Notes under the pieces: generated by a model
The model's database searches: none
What the model was told of the DNA's origin: nothing
Seen by the model: the letters and a program-made list of their open reading frames with translations, nothing else
Part shown: positions 35,758 through 43,526 of the stretch, one piece after another
Layout: every line of letters begins with the position of its first letter
How positions within the stretch are numbered: position 1 is the stretch's first letter
Source of the DNA: Sphingomonas_O antarctica
GTDB lineage: Bacteria > Pseudomonadota > Alphaproteobacteria > Sphingomonadales > Sphingomonadaceae
Assembly: GCF_965137005.1 (NCBI RefSeq)
Contig: NZ_CBCRXM010000001.1
Span: 1-64,000 of the forward strand
Direction: 5' to 3'
DNA: 64,000 nt
Position numbers and translations under genes: made by a program

Positions 35758-36496
35758 ACGCTTCGGTCTTGGCGGCGCGACGCTCGGCCATGTCGCGCTG
35801 ATCGCCGCGCTGTCCGTCGGCCTGTTCGCCGCGCCCAAGCCCGATGTTCCGAAGGTCCAGTCGGTCGACGTGCAACTGATCGACGAGGTCGGCGTGACAG
35901 ACACCGCGCCAATCATGTCGCAAGCCGCACCCGCCCCGTCGGTCGCGCCCGAACTCGGCACGCCCGAGGAGGCGGCACCGCAGCCGCAACCACAAGCGGC
36001 GCCACCCGTCGCCAAGGCATCGTCGCTGCCGACGCCCGCCAAGCCCGCTCCGCCGCGCGTCGCCGCACCACCGGCGGCTAAACCCGCTTCACCCAAAGGC
36101 GGTCGCCTCGGCGCGAACTTCCTGAAAGGCATCACCGACAGCAACCAACCGGGCGAAGCCGCCGCGCCGCGTGCCACCGTCGGCCCGGCGCAGGTCGCCA
36201 GCCTCGCCTCGGCCATTGCGCGACAAGTTCAGCCCTGCGCCGATCGCATCGTCACGCCGGGGCCAGGCGCGGAAGACATCCGCACCAAATTGAACCTGCG
36301 CCTTAACCCCGATGGCAGCTTAGCCGCCGAACCGCGCGTCGTCGGCCAGACGACCACCGATGAGAACGCCCGTTACGGGACGCGCGTGGCCGAACTGGCG
36401 CGCGCCGCGTTCAAACAATGCGCACCCTTCAAACTGCCGCCCGAACTTTACGACGGGTGGAAGAACATCAACCTCAATTACAGGCTGCCGGCATGA
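35744..36496 (+). CDS. tolA: TolA-like energy-transducing protein
   Basis: A 250-residue protein starting at GTG, 14 bp inside tolR. It has one N-terminal membrane anchor (GHVALIAALSVGLFAA), an Ala/Pro/Lys-rich linker (about 55-115) and a TonB/TolA-type C-terminal domain with CADRIVTPGPGAEDIRTKL and a second Cys in FKQCAPFKLP. Position and layout identify TolA. Confidence 0.9.
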
Positions 36497-37890
36497 TGAT
36501 TTCAACACCCGTCACCCCGGCGAAAGCCGGGGTCCACGCTGCCACCGGGAACTGGCTTCGCGCGGTGCGGTGGATCCCGGCTTTCGCCGCGATGACGATG
36601 AGTGTAGCGGGGTTAGCCCAGACCACCGACTCGCCGATCGAAGTCGACGTCGTCGGCGGCACTTCCGCAGCGGTCGTCATCGCCGTCCCCGCCATGCCGA
36701 CGCCCGAAGTCGCCACCACCATCGCCGGTCCCACCGACGCCCTCGGTCGCCAGGTCGCCGAAGTTGTCGCCAGCGACCTCAAGGGCACCGGCCTGTTCGC
36801 GCCCAAAGGGCCATCCGGCGTCCCCGGCATCACCTTCCCCGCTGTCCAATCGCCCGACTACCCGACCTGGGAAAGCCAAAGCGCCGCTTCGCTCGTCCAG
36901 GGCTATGTCAAAACCAACGCGGACGGTGGCCTCACCGTCGGCTGCTACCTCTACGATGTCGCGCTGAAGCAGCAGCTTACCAAGGCCGGCTACGTCGTCC
37001 CAGCGCGCGATTGGCGCCGCGCCGCGCACAAATGCGCCGACGCGATCTATGCACGGCTGTCCGGCGACAGCCCATTTTTCGACAGCCGCGTCGCCTACAT
37101 TGCCGAGACCGGCCCCAAGGGAAACCGCGTCAAGCGCCTTGCCATCATGGACTCGGACGGCGCCAATCACCGCTTCCTGACCAATGGCCAGTCGCTCGTC
37201 CTGACCCCGCGCTTTTCGCCCGACTATAAGTCCCTGCTGTACGTCGGTTACGCTGAAAAGCGCGTCCGCATTTTCATCTACGACATGGCTTCGGGCACGC
37301 AGCGGACGCTGGTCGATGTGCCCAATACCGTCCTCGCGCCGCGCTGGTCGCCCGACGGCCGTACTATCCTCTATTCGATGGCGCAGGGCGGCAACACCGA
37401 CATCTATGCGATCCCGTCGAGCGGCGGCACCGCGCGCCGCCTCACCAACTCGCCCGGCATCGACGTCGGCGGCAGCTTCTCGCCCGATGGTCGTCGCATC
37501 GTCTTCGAGAGCGATCGTTCGGGCAAACAGCAGCTCTACACGATGAACGCCGACGGTTCGGATCAACAACGCATCAGCTTTGCCGGTGGCAGCTACGCCA
37601 CTCCCGAATGGAGCCCGCGCGGCGACCTCATCGCCTTCACCCGCGTCGGATCGTTCCGCATCGGCGTGATGACGCCGGACGGCAAAGGCGAACGCCTGTT
37701 GACCGACAGCTGGCAGGACGAATCGCCCAGCTGGTCGCCCAATGGGCGCATCATCCAGTTCTTTCGCACCAGCCAGGGTGCGGGCGGCAAATCGTCACTG
37801 TGGCAGGTCGATTTGACCGGCCGCAACGAACGCAAATTGCCGACACCGGCCGACGGCTCCGACCCGACTTGGGGTCCGGTGCTGCCATGA
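36493..37890 (+). CDS. tolB: TolB, with an N-terminus encoded by a palindromic repeat
   Basis: A 465-residue protein whose body is an ordinary TolB: an N-terminal domain from about residue 47 (IEVDVVGG) and a six-bladed propeller with repeats such as PRWSPDGRTILY and GGSFSPDGRRIVFESDRSG. Residues 7-35, however, are read from an intergenic-type repeat (VTPAKAGVH...RWIPAFAAMT). The stretch WLRAVRWIPAFAAMTMSVAGLA-Q still resembles a signal peptide cleaved before Gln43. ATGA overlap with tolA. An internal GTG (codon 25) could be an alternative start. Confidence 0.93.
   Translation: MMISTPVTPAKAGVHAATGNWLRAVRWIPAFAAMTMSVAGLAQTTDSPIEVDVVGGTSAAVVIAVPAMPTPEVATTIAGPTDALGRQVAEVVASDLKGTGLFAPKGPSGVPGITFPAVQSPDYPTWESQSAASLVQGYVKTNADGGLTVGCYLYDVALKQQLTKAGYVVPARDWRRAAHKCADAIYARLSGDSPFFDSRVAYIAETGPKGNRVKRLAIMDSDGANHRFLTNGQSLVLTPRFSPDYKSLLYVGYAEKRVRIFIYDMASGTQRTLVDVPNTVLAPRWSPDGRTILYSMAQGGNTDIYAIPSSGGTARRLTNSPGIDVGGSFSPDGRRIVFESDRSGKQQLYTMNADGSDQQRISFAGGSYATPEWSPRGDLIAFTRVGSFRIGVMTPDGKGERLLTDSWQDESPSWSPNGRIIQFFRTSQGAGGKSSLWQVDLTGRNERKLPTPADGSDPTWGPVLP
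36511..36596. repeat. Palindromic repeat inside the 5' end of tolB
   Basis: The left part GTCACCCCGGCGAAAGCCGG and the right part (36571-36596, TGGATCCCGGCTTTCGCCG...) are near-perfect inverted copies. It shares GTCACCCCGG with the ruvC-ruvA repeat. Its length keeps the tolB reading frame open. Confidence 0.88.
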
Positions 37891-37907
37891 ATTGCAAGGA
37901 GAGACGT

Positions 37908-38411
37908 ATGACCAAACCCATCCTCACCGCCGCGCTGATGGCGCTTGCGCTCGCCGGCTGCGCGAAAAAGCCGCCCAAGCAACTGCCGCCCGCGCCCACC
38001 AGCGGCAGTGAGATCGCGCCGGTGACCGACACCTCGGGCGCCGCCACGCCGGGCAGTCAGGCCGACTTCATCGCCAAGGTGACCAGCGACCGCATCTTCT
38101 TCGACACCGACAGTTCGGACGTCGATGCCAATGATCAGGCCACGCTGCGCTCGCAAGCCGCCTGGCTCGCGCAATATCCCCGCGTCCGCGCCACGATCGA
38201 GGGGCATGCCGACGAACGCGGCACCCGCGAGTATAATATCGCGCTGGGTGACCGCCGCGCCAATTCGACCAAGAATGTGCTCGCCGCGCTCGGCGTCGAT
38301 CCGGGCCGCATGACCGTGATCAGCTACGGCAAGGAACGCCCGGATGCGACGGGCAGCGACGAAGCCAGCTGGGCCAAGAACCGTCGCGCGGTGACCGTCA
38401 CGGTTCAATAA
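37908..38411 (+). CDS. pal: Peptidoglycan-associated lipoprotein Pal
   Basis: A 167-residue lipoprotein: lipobox LAGC (Cys18), a short linker and an OmpA-like domain with IFFDTDSSDVDANDQ, IEGHADERGTREYN and ALGDRRANS. Outer-membrane end of the Tol-Pal system. AAGGAGAG precedes the ATG, 17 bp after tolB. Confidence 0.97.
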   Translation: MTKPILTAALMALALAGCAKKPPKQLPPAPTSGSEIAPVTDTSGAATPGSQADFIAKVTSDRIFFDTDSSDVDANDQATLRSQAAWLAQYPRVRATIEGHADERGTREYNIALGDRRANSTKNVLAALGVDPGRMTVISYGKERPDATGSDEASWAKNRRAVTVTVQ

Positions 38412-38412
38412 G

Positions 38413-38447
38413 CAAACAGGGGCCGCAGCTAAGCGGCCCCTGTTTAA
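38413..38447. terminator. Bidirectional terminator after pal
   Basis: The stem AAACAGGGGCCGC/GCGGCCCCTGTTT has a six-base loop and can end both the tol-pal operon and the convergent PEP-CTERM gene. Confidence 0.88.
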
Positions 38448-38457
38448 CGCGTCTGGC

Positions 38458-39117
38458 TCAGGCGTAGGTCACCGCGACCCGCGACCTGCGGCGGCGCAAT
38501 CCATAGCCGACGAGCGCGAGACCGCCGACCATCAGCGCCCAGCTTTCGGGTTCCGGAACAAGTCCCGCGCCGACGCCCGGGTCGATCGTCTGGGTAAAGC
38601 TGAAATTACCGGCATAGTCGTTGCTGTCGCCGGTCTGCGGGATCGCATGATACGGCCCGACCGTGTCGGCCAGGCTGCGCGTGAACGAGAATTCGGTCAG
38701 GCTCAGCGTCGTATTGCCGATCGTCACAGCATTGCCGCCGACGAACATGTTCGTGGAGCCCGGGATGTAACTGCCGGTGAGCACGGCACCGTTGTCGAAC
38801 GTCAGCTCCAATCGGTAAAGCGGATCCGAATTCAGCGTGCTGCCCGGGAAAAACCCATCGCCAGCGAGAAACGCATAATTGTCCCCGGCATGCGCCGCGT
38901 AGCTGATTGCTTCGTCATTGCGATTGAGGAAGTTGCCGAGACCCGGATTCTGCAGGAACAGCGTGTAATTGCCGGAAGTGGTGCCGGGCGCATTCGCCGT
39001 CGCCCAGATCGTGTTGTTGGTGCTGCCGAATACGGCGGCGCTGATCAGCGTGGCGGCTTGTGCCGGGCACGCGACTAAGACTGCGGCGCAGGCCGCGAGC
39101 AGATGAGAATATTTCAT
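38458..39117 (-). CDS. PEP-CTERM protein, tandem paralogue A
   Basis: A 219-residue protein: signal peptide MKYSHLLAACAAVLVACPAQA, beta-rich body and tag VPEPESWALMVGGLALVGYGLRRRR. It shares NPGLG-FLN, YAFL-GDG, LNSD-YRLEL-FDNGA, GNDYAGNF-like and TYA ending with the neighbour at 39290-39937, so the two arose by duplication. An N-terminal internal cysteine pair in the signal is of no known role. Confidence 0.93.
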   Translation of the reverse strand: MKYSHLLAACAAVLVACPAQAATLISAAVFGSTNNTIWATANAPGTTSGNYTLFLQNPGLGNFLNRNDEAISYAAHAGDNYAFLAGDGFFPGSTLNSDPLYRLELTFDNGAVLTGSYIPGSTNMFVGGNAVTIGNTTLSLTEFSFTRSLADTVGPYHAIPQTGDSNDYAGNFSFTQTIDPGVGAGLVPEPESWALMVGGLALVGYGLRRRRSRVAVTYA

Positions 39118-39241
39118 TTTTGCGACCCTGTTAGGTAAACCCTAAACAGCGGACGAACCGAGCGGTTCCATCGCTAAGACGTTGGATATTAAGCCGATTG
39201 ACCCTTTTTGGGACATCGCGCGCCACGGACTATGTCGGCGC

Positions 39242-39272
39242 AAAAAAAGGGCCGCCCGCAGGCAGCCCTTTT
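39242..39272 (-). terminator. Terminator of PEP-CTERM paralogue B
   Basis: The stem AAAGGGC/GCCCTTT with an imperfect inner stem is followed on the minus strand by seven Ts. Confidence 0.8.
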
Positions 39273-39289
39273 CCTGATCTTGGCTACGC

Positions 39290-39937
39290 TCAGGCGTAGG
39301 TGACGGTAACCTGCGGACGACGACGACGGACGCCGGCACCCATCAGACCGAAGCCGCCGAGCATCAACGCCCACGACGCCGGCTCCGGGACTGCGCCCGG
39401 CGTCACGACATTGGTGAAGCGAAAATTGCCCGCATAGTCATTGCCATTGCCGGTCTGCGGCGTGGCATCATGCTGCCCGACCGTGTTGGCGAGGCTGCGC
39501 GTGTACGAGAATTCGTTCAGCGTCAGCGTGCTGTTGCCGATCGTTACCGGCGTGCTGCCCATGAACGAATTCGGCGTTCCGGGGATGTAGGTTCCGGTCA
39601 GCGTCGCACCGTTGTCGAAATTCAGCTCGAGGCGATACTGCAGATCGGAATTGAGCGTGTTGTTGTCCGGGAACCCGTCACCGTCGAGAAACGCATAATT
39701 CGTGCCGGCGGTAACATTGTAGTTCAACGCTTCGTCATGCGGGTTCAAAAAGTCACCCAGGCCCGGATTGGACACGAACAGCGCATAATTGCTTGGGCTA
39801 GTGCCGGGCGCATTGAGCGTCCGCCAAACCGTTTGGCCGCCGACGCCGAAAACGGCGGCGCTGACCAGTGTAAGTGCGTTCGCCGACGTGGCGAGCGTTG
39901 CCGCGGCGACGGCCGCGAGCAGATGGGCTTTTTTCAT
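39290..39937 (-). CDS. PEP-CTERM protein, tandem paralogue B
   Basis: A 215-residue protein: signal peptide MKKAHLLAAVAAATLATSANA, body closely similar to paralogue A, and tag VPEPASWALMLGGFGLMGAGVRRRR. The pair differs most in the region before the tag. It is upstream of paralogue A in the same direction, with a terminator between, so each is probably transcribed on its own. Exosortase substrate by family. Confidence 0.93.
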   Translation of the reverse strand: MKKAHLLAAVAAATLATSANALTLVSAAVFGVGGQTVWRTLNAPGTSPSNYALFVSNPGLGDFLNPHDEALNYNVTAGTNYAFLDGDGFPDNNTLNSDLQYRLELNFDNGATLTGTYIPGTPNSFMGSTPVTIGNSTLTLNEFSYTRSLANTVGQHDATPQTGNGNDYAGNFRFTNVVTPGAVPEPASWALMLGGFGLMGAGVRRRRPQVTVTYA

Positions 39938-40136
39938 GGTTTACGACCCCTTATTAGAGATCACTTAAACTACACCAAAACGACGAAGTTCCCGCCCAAA
40001 ATGGCGTTAGAACAATATTTTACGCTGGATCGATAAACGGCGTAAATGCGCCATAGTTATCCAAGCGAAACGATGGCAATCCGTCCCATTTCGGGACAGT
40101 AAATGGTTAACACCGTTTTCGGAGCTGTTCGAATGG

Positions 40137-41522
40137 TCAGTCGTGCTCGAATGTCCACGCGCTCAAGCCGCGCTCCCGTTCGCTGAATTGCAGTGCGCGA
40201 CCATGCGGCGGGCCGCTGCGCTGCGGACAGTCGGGTCGCGAACAATCGGCGCAGCCGAGCCCAATGGGTGCGCCTTGGCCCGACACGTCGATGCCGCGCG
40301 CCGCCGCCATGACATTGGCCTGGGTGGCCGCGACGCCGATCACCACCGCGAATTCGGCACGGATGCCGCCTTCGCGCGCGATGGACGGCTGGACGGTCCG
40401 CGCGATGGTGAACCAGCGGCTGCCGTCTTCGAGCTCGACCAGATCGCGCATCAACCGTCCCGGCCGGTCGAACGCCGCCACCGCGCGCCACAACGGGCAC
40501 AGCCCTTCGCTCCCCGCCAGCGGCGACGCGCTTAGCCCGGCATAGCGTTTCGACATCTGCCCGGCGCGGTCGATACGGATCAGGAAAAACGGCAGGCCGC
40601 GCGCGCCGACCCGGCCAAGCGTCGTCAGCCGATGTGCAATCTGTTCGAACCCTGCGCCGAAGCGGCGTTGCAGCAGTTCGACGTCATATCCCGTCGCCTC
40701 ACAGGCGCGCAGGAAGCGCGCATACGGCATCATCACCGCCGCCGCGAAATAGCCGAGCAGGTGACGCCGGAACATCCGCTCCGCGGGACGGGACAGGTCC
40801 GCCGGGCGCACGATCGCCTCGATCGCGTCGCGCGCCTCGATTTGCGCCAGATGATAAGCGGCGGCGAAGGTGCGGCTGGCGGAATCGAGCAATTCGCTGA
40901 GCTGCAATTGCCGCGCATGCATATCGAGCCGCCGCAGCAGCCCCGGCATGACCTCGACTGGCATGATCCGCACATGCAGGCTGTGTTTGACGCGCAGCCG
41001 CTCGGCGAGCGCCGCGTACAAATCGCCGCCGGTCAGGCGCAATTCGTCGGCCAGCGCTTCTGCGGCTTCGTCCAAGCCGGCAAAATGGTTTTTCCAGCGT
41101 TCGATGACCGCGCGCGTTTCGGCCACCGCGTCGCTTTCGGGCGCCGCGCCGCCACCGCCGCCAATCGCATCGAACGCGCGGGCAAAGGCCTCCGCCCCAC
41201 GGGGCGCGGCGGCGAGCCATTCGCTCATCTCGTCGCGGTCGATTTCCAGATCGGCGAAGCGCGCATCGGCGAGGCGCCGCCTCAGCCCTTCGACTCCGCC
41301 CGCCGGATCGGCCCCCAATTCGCGCGTGTCGAAGCCGAATTCCTGGGTCAGCCGCAACAGCAACGCACCGGTCAGCGCGCGCTGGTTGCGCTCGATCAGA
41401 TTGAGATAGCTGGGCGAAATCGCCAGCTGCTCGGCCATACCCAGTTGCGACAGTCCCAGCCGTCTTCGCAACCGCCGCACCGCATGCCCGGCGAACAGCT
41501 TTTGATTGACGCGATCGGCCAT
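40137..41522 (-). CDS. XRE-family regulator of the RamB/ScfR (short-chain fatty-acyl) type
   Basis: A 461-residue regulator: an N-terminal helix-turn-helix (RLRRRLGLSQLGMAEQLAISPSYLNLIERN), a central IrrE/ImmA-like region without a clear HExxH, and a C-terminal DUF2083 domain with a cysteine cluster (GCADCSRPDCPQR). Relatives such as RamB control acetate and glyoxylate genes, and this gene is divergent from isocitrate lyase with palindromes between them. Acyl-CoA sensing is suggested for the family, not shown here. Confidence 0.9.
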   Translation of the reverse strand: MADRVNQKLFAGHAVRRLRRRLGLSQLGMAEQLAISPSYLNLIERNQRALTGALLLRLTQEFGFDTRELGADPAGGVEGLRRRLADARFADLEIDRDEMSEWLAAAPRGAEAFARAFDAIGGGGGAAPESDAVAETRAVIERWKNHFAGLDEAAEALADELRLTGGDLYAALAERLRVKHSLHVRIMPVEVMPGLLRRLDMHARQLQLSELLDSASRTFAAAYHLAQIEARDAIEAIVRPADLSRPAERMFRRHLLGYFAAAVMMPYARFLRACEATGYDVELLQRRFGAGFEQIAHRLTTLGRVGARGLPFFLIRIDRAGQMSKRYAGLSASPLAGSEGLCPLWRAVAAFDRPGRLMRDLVELEDGSRWFTIARTVQPSIAREGGIRAEFAVVIGVAATQANVMAAARGIDVSGQGAPIGLGCADCSRPDCPQRSGPPHGRALQFSERERGLSAWTFEHD

Positions 41523-41556
41523 GACGTCCGCTGGCCCACGCGACTTTGGTTGTCAA

Positions 41557-41569
41557 GATTTTACAAATC
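41557..41569. promoter_or_regulatory. Candidate operator, regulator side
   Basis: GATTT-TAC-AAATC is a perfect inverted repeat 35 bp ahead of the regulator start and resembles the TTTGCAAA-type sites of RamB-like proteins. It could serve autoregulation. Confidence 0.4.
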
Positions 41570-41607
41570 GACAGAGATTGGCCTGACAGGGCCGACGGCA
41601 GTACATC

Positions 41608-41621
41608 AAAGTTTGCGCTTT
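41608..41621. promoter_or_regulatory. Candidate operator, isocitrate lyase side
   Basis: AAAGTTTGCGCTTT has the inverted ends AAAG/CTTT around TTTGCG and lies 72 bp before the isocitrate lyase ATG. Its reverse strand reads AAACTTTG, close to a RamB half-site. Confidence 0.4.
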
Positions 41622-41692
41622 ATTGGTGAAACGCAGCGTCACCTTTGCCACCTTACGGGCAATTGATCAGCCGAAGTTGTAAAGGATTAACC

Positions 41693-43273
41693 ATGACCTA
41701 CGCCGCCCAATCGCGCCAGTTCGGCGATCTGATCCGCGATCAGGGTGCGCCTTGGGCATCGATCGACGGCGACGCGGCGGCGCGCTTTGCGCTCCAAAAC
41801 CGCTTTCAGACTGGGATCGACATCGCGCGCTACACCGCCGCGATCATGCGTGAAGACATGGCCGCCTATGACGCCGACCATGGTAATTACACCCAGTCGC
41901 TCGGTTGCTGGCACGGCTTCATCGCGCAGCAGAAGATGATCTCGATCAAAAAGCATTTCGGCACCACCAAGCGTCGCTACATTTATCTTTCGGGTTGGAT
42001 GATCGCCGCGCTGCGCTCGGATTTCGGCCCGCTGCCCGACCAGTCGATGCATGAAAAGACGTCGGTCCCCGCGCTGATCGAGGAAATCTACACCTTCCTG
42101 CGCCAGGCCGATGCCCGCGAACTCAACATTCTGTTCCGCCAGCTCGACGGTGCCACAGGTGCCGAACGCGCCGCGATCCAACATCAGATCGACACGTACG
42201 AAACGCACGTCGTGCCGATCATCGCCGACATCGATGCTGGCTTCGGCAATGCCGAGGCGACCTATCTCCTCGCCAAGAAGATGATCGAGGCAGGCGCCTG
42301 CGCGCTGCAGATCGAGAACCAGGTCAGCGACGAAAAGCAGTGCGGCCACCAGGACGGCAAGGTCACCGTGCCGCATGAAGACTTCCACCAGAAAATCCGC
42401 GCGCTGCGCTACGCTTTCCTCGAACTCGGCGTCCCCGACGGCGTCATCGTCGCGCGCACCGACTCGCTGGGTGCCGGGCTGACCAAGCAGATCGCCTTTT
42501 CGAAAGAGCCGGGCGACCTCGCCGACCAGTATAACGCGTTTCTCGATTGCGAGGAGGTCGATCCTGCGACGCTGGGCCATTCCGACGTGCTGATCAGCCG
42601 CGCCGGTCGCCTGATGAAGCCCAAGCGCCTGCCGTCGAACCTGTATCAGTTCCGCGCGGGGACCGGCGAGGATCGCTGCGTCCTCGACAGCATCGCCGCG
42701 ATCGATGCGGGTGCCGACCTCATCTGGATCGAAACCGAAAAGCCGCACATCGAACAAATTGCCGGGATGATGGACCGCGTCCGCGCGGTGCACCCGACCG
42801 CCAAGCTCGCCTATAACAACAGCCCCAGCTTCAACTGGACGCTCAATTTCCGCCAGCAGGTGTTCGACGCAATGGCTGCCGAGGGGCTCGACGCCTCGGC
42901 TTACGACCGCGCCGGGCTGATGGATGTGAAATATGACGACACCGAGCTGGGCATCGCCGCCGACAAGCGCATCCGCACGTTCCAGGCCGATGCGGCCAAG
43001 CGCGCCGGCATCTTCCATCACCTGATTACGCTGCCGACCTATCACACCGCGGCGCTGAGCACGGACAATCTCGCCAAGGATTATTTCGGCGAAATGGGCA
43101 TGCTCGGCTATGTCGCGGGCGTCCAGCGCAAGGAAATTCGCCAGGGCATCGCCTGCGTCCGTCACCAGAACATGTCGGGTTCCGACATCGGCGACGATCA
43201 CAAGGAAGCGTTTGCTGGCGAGGCGGCGCTCAAGGCTGGTGGTGTCCATAATACCATGGGGCAGTTCGCGTAG
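41693..43273 (+). CDS. aceA: Isocitrate lyase
   Basis: A 526-residue enzyme of the glyoxylate shunt that splits isocitrate into succinate and glyoxylate. The signature loop reads KQCGH (catalytic Cys), after IADIDAGFGNAEATYLL; also IVARTDSLGA and the C-terminal NNSPSFNWT. The length fits the long Pseudomonas-type ICL. AAAGGATT precedes the ATG. No malate synthase is nearby. Likely regulated by the divergent RamB-like gene. Confidence 0.96.
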   Translation: MTYAAQSRQFGDLIRDQGAPWASIDGDAAARFALQNRFQTGIDIARYTAAIMREDMAAYDADHGNYTQSLGCWHGFIAQQKMISIKKHFGTTKRRYIYLSGWMIAALRSDFGPLPDQSMHEKTSVPALIEEIYTFLRQADARELNILFRQLDGATGAERAAIQHQIDTYETHVVPIIADIDAGFGNAEATYLLAKKMIEAGACALQIENQVSDEKQCGHQDGKVTVPHEDFHQKIRALRYAFLELGVPDGVIVARTDSLGAGLTKQIAFSKEPGDLADQYNAFLDCEEVDPATLGHSDVLISRAGRLMKPKRLPSNLYQFRAGTGEDRCVLDSIAAIDAGADLIWIETEKPHIEQIAGMMDRVRAVHPTAKLAYNNSPSFNWTLNFRQQVFDAMAAEGLDASAYDRAGLMDVKYDDTELGIAADKRIRTFQADAAKRAGIFHHLITLPTYHTAALSTDNLAKDYFGEMGMLGYVAGVQRKEIRQGIACVRHQNMSGSDIGDDHKEAFAGEAALKAGGVHNTMGQFA

Positions 43274-43328
43274 GGGCGCGGGTACGGATTAGCGTGAGCT
43301 GATCCGACCTCGCGACCCTACCGGCCGG

Positions 43329-43401
43329 CGGGAGCTTCGGGATCGGCCATGCTCCCAGCATGGCCTGCGGGATGCGGGGCATCCCGTACCCGAAGCTCCC
43401 G
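43329..43401. repeat. Cloverleaf palindromic repeat downstream of aceA
   Basis: Perfect 13-bp outer stem CGGGAGCTTCGGG (43329-43341) / CCCGAAGCTCCCG (43389-43401) encloses two perfect hairpins: GGCCATGCT-CCC-AGCATGGCC (43345-43365) and CGGGATGC-GGG-GCATCCCG (43368-43386). The junction spacers are 3, 2 and 2 bases. Confidence 0.92.
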
Positions 43402-43407
43402 TCCGAC

Positions 43408-43428
43408 GTCATGGGCTTTGCCCATGAC
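43408..43428. repeat. Hairpin flanking the cloverleaf repeat
   Basis: GTCATGGGC-TTT-GCCCATGAC is a perfect nine-base stem immediately right of the cloverleaf element. Confidence 0.85.
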
Positions 43429-43462
43429 CTGACCCTTTCAAGAAATTCCTGGGGAGGAAGCA

Positions 43463-43495
43463 CGCCCGTCCGGTGTTCAAGCCGGGCGGGCGTTT
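43463..43495 (+). terminator. Probable terminator after aceA
   Basis: CGCCCGTCCGG and CCGGGCGGGCG pair (one G-T) around an eight-base loop and are followed by TTTA. The T tract is short. Confidence 0.6.
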
Positions 43496-43526
43496 ACATG
43501 CCCGCGCCTCGCTTTACAGCGAGCGC

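Noticed and set aside
41687..43249. A 520-codon open frame antisense to isocitrate lyase
   Set aside because: Shadow of a conserved gene with a strong match.
43230..43463. A minus-strand frame reading SFGYGMPRIPQ... through the aceA downstream repeat
   Set aside because: The peptide is only the translation of the cloverleaf repeat; no start signal.
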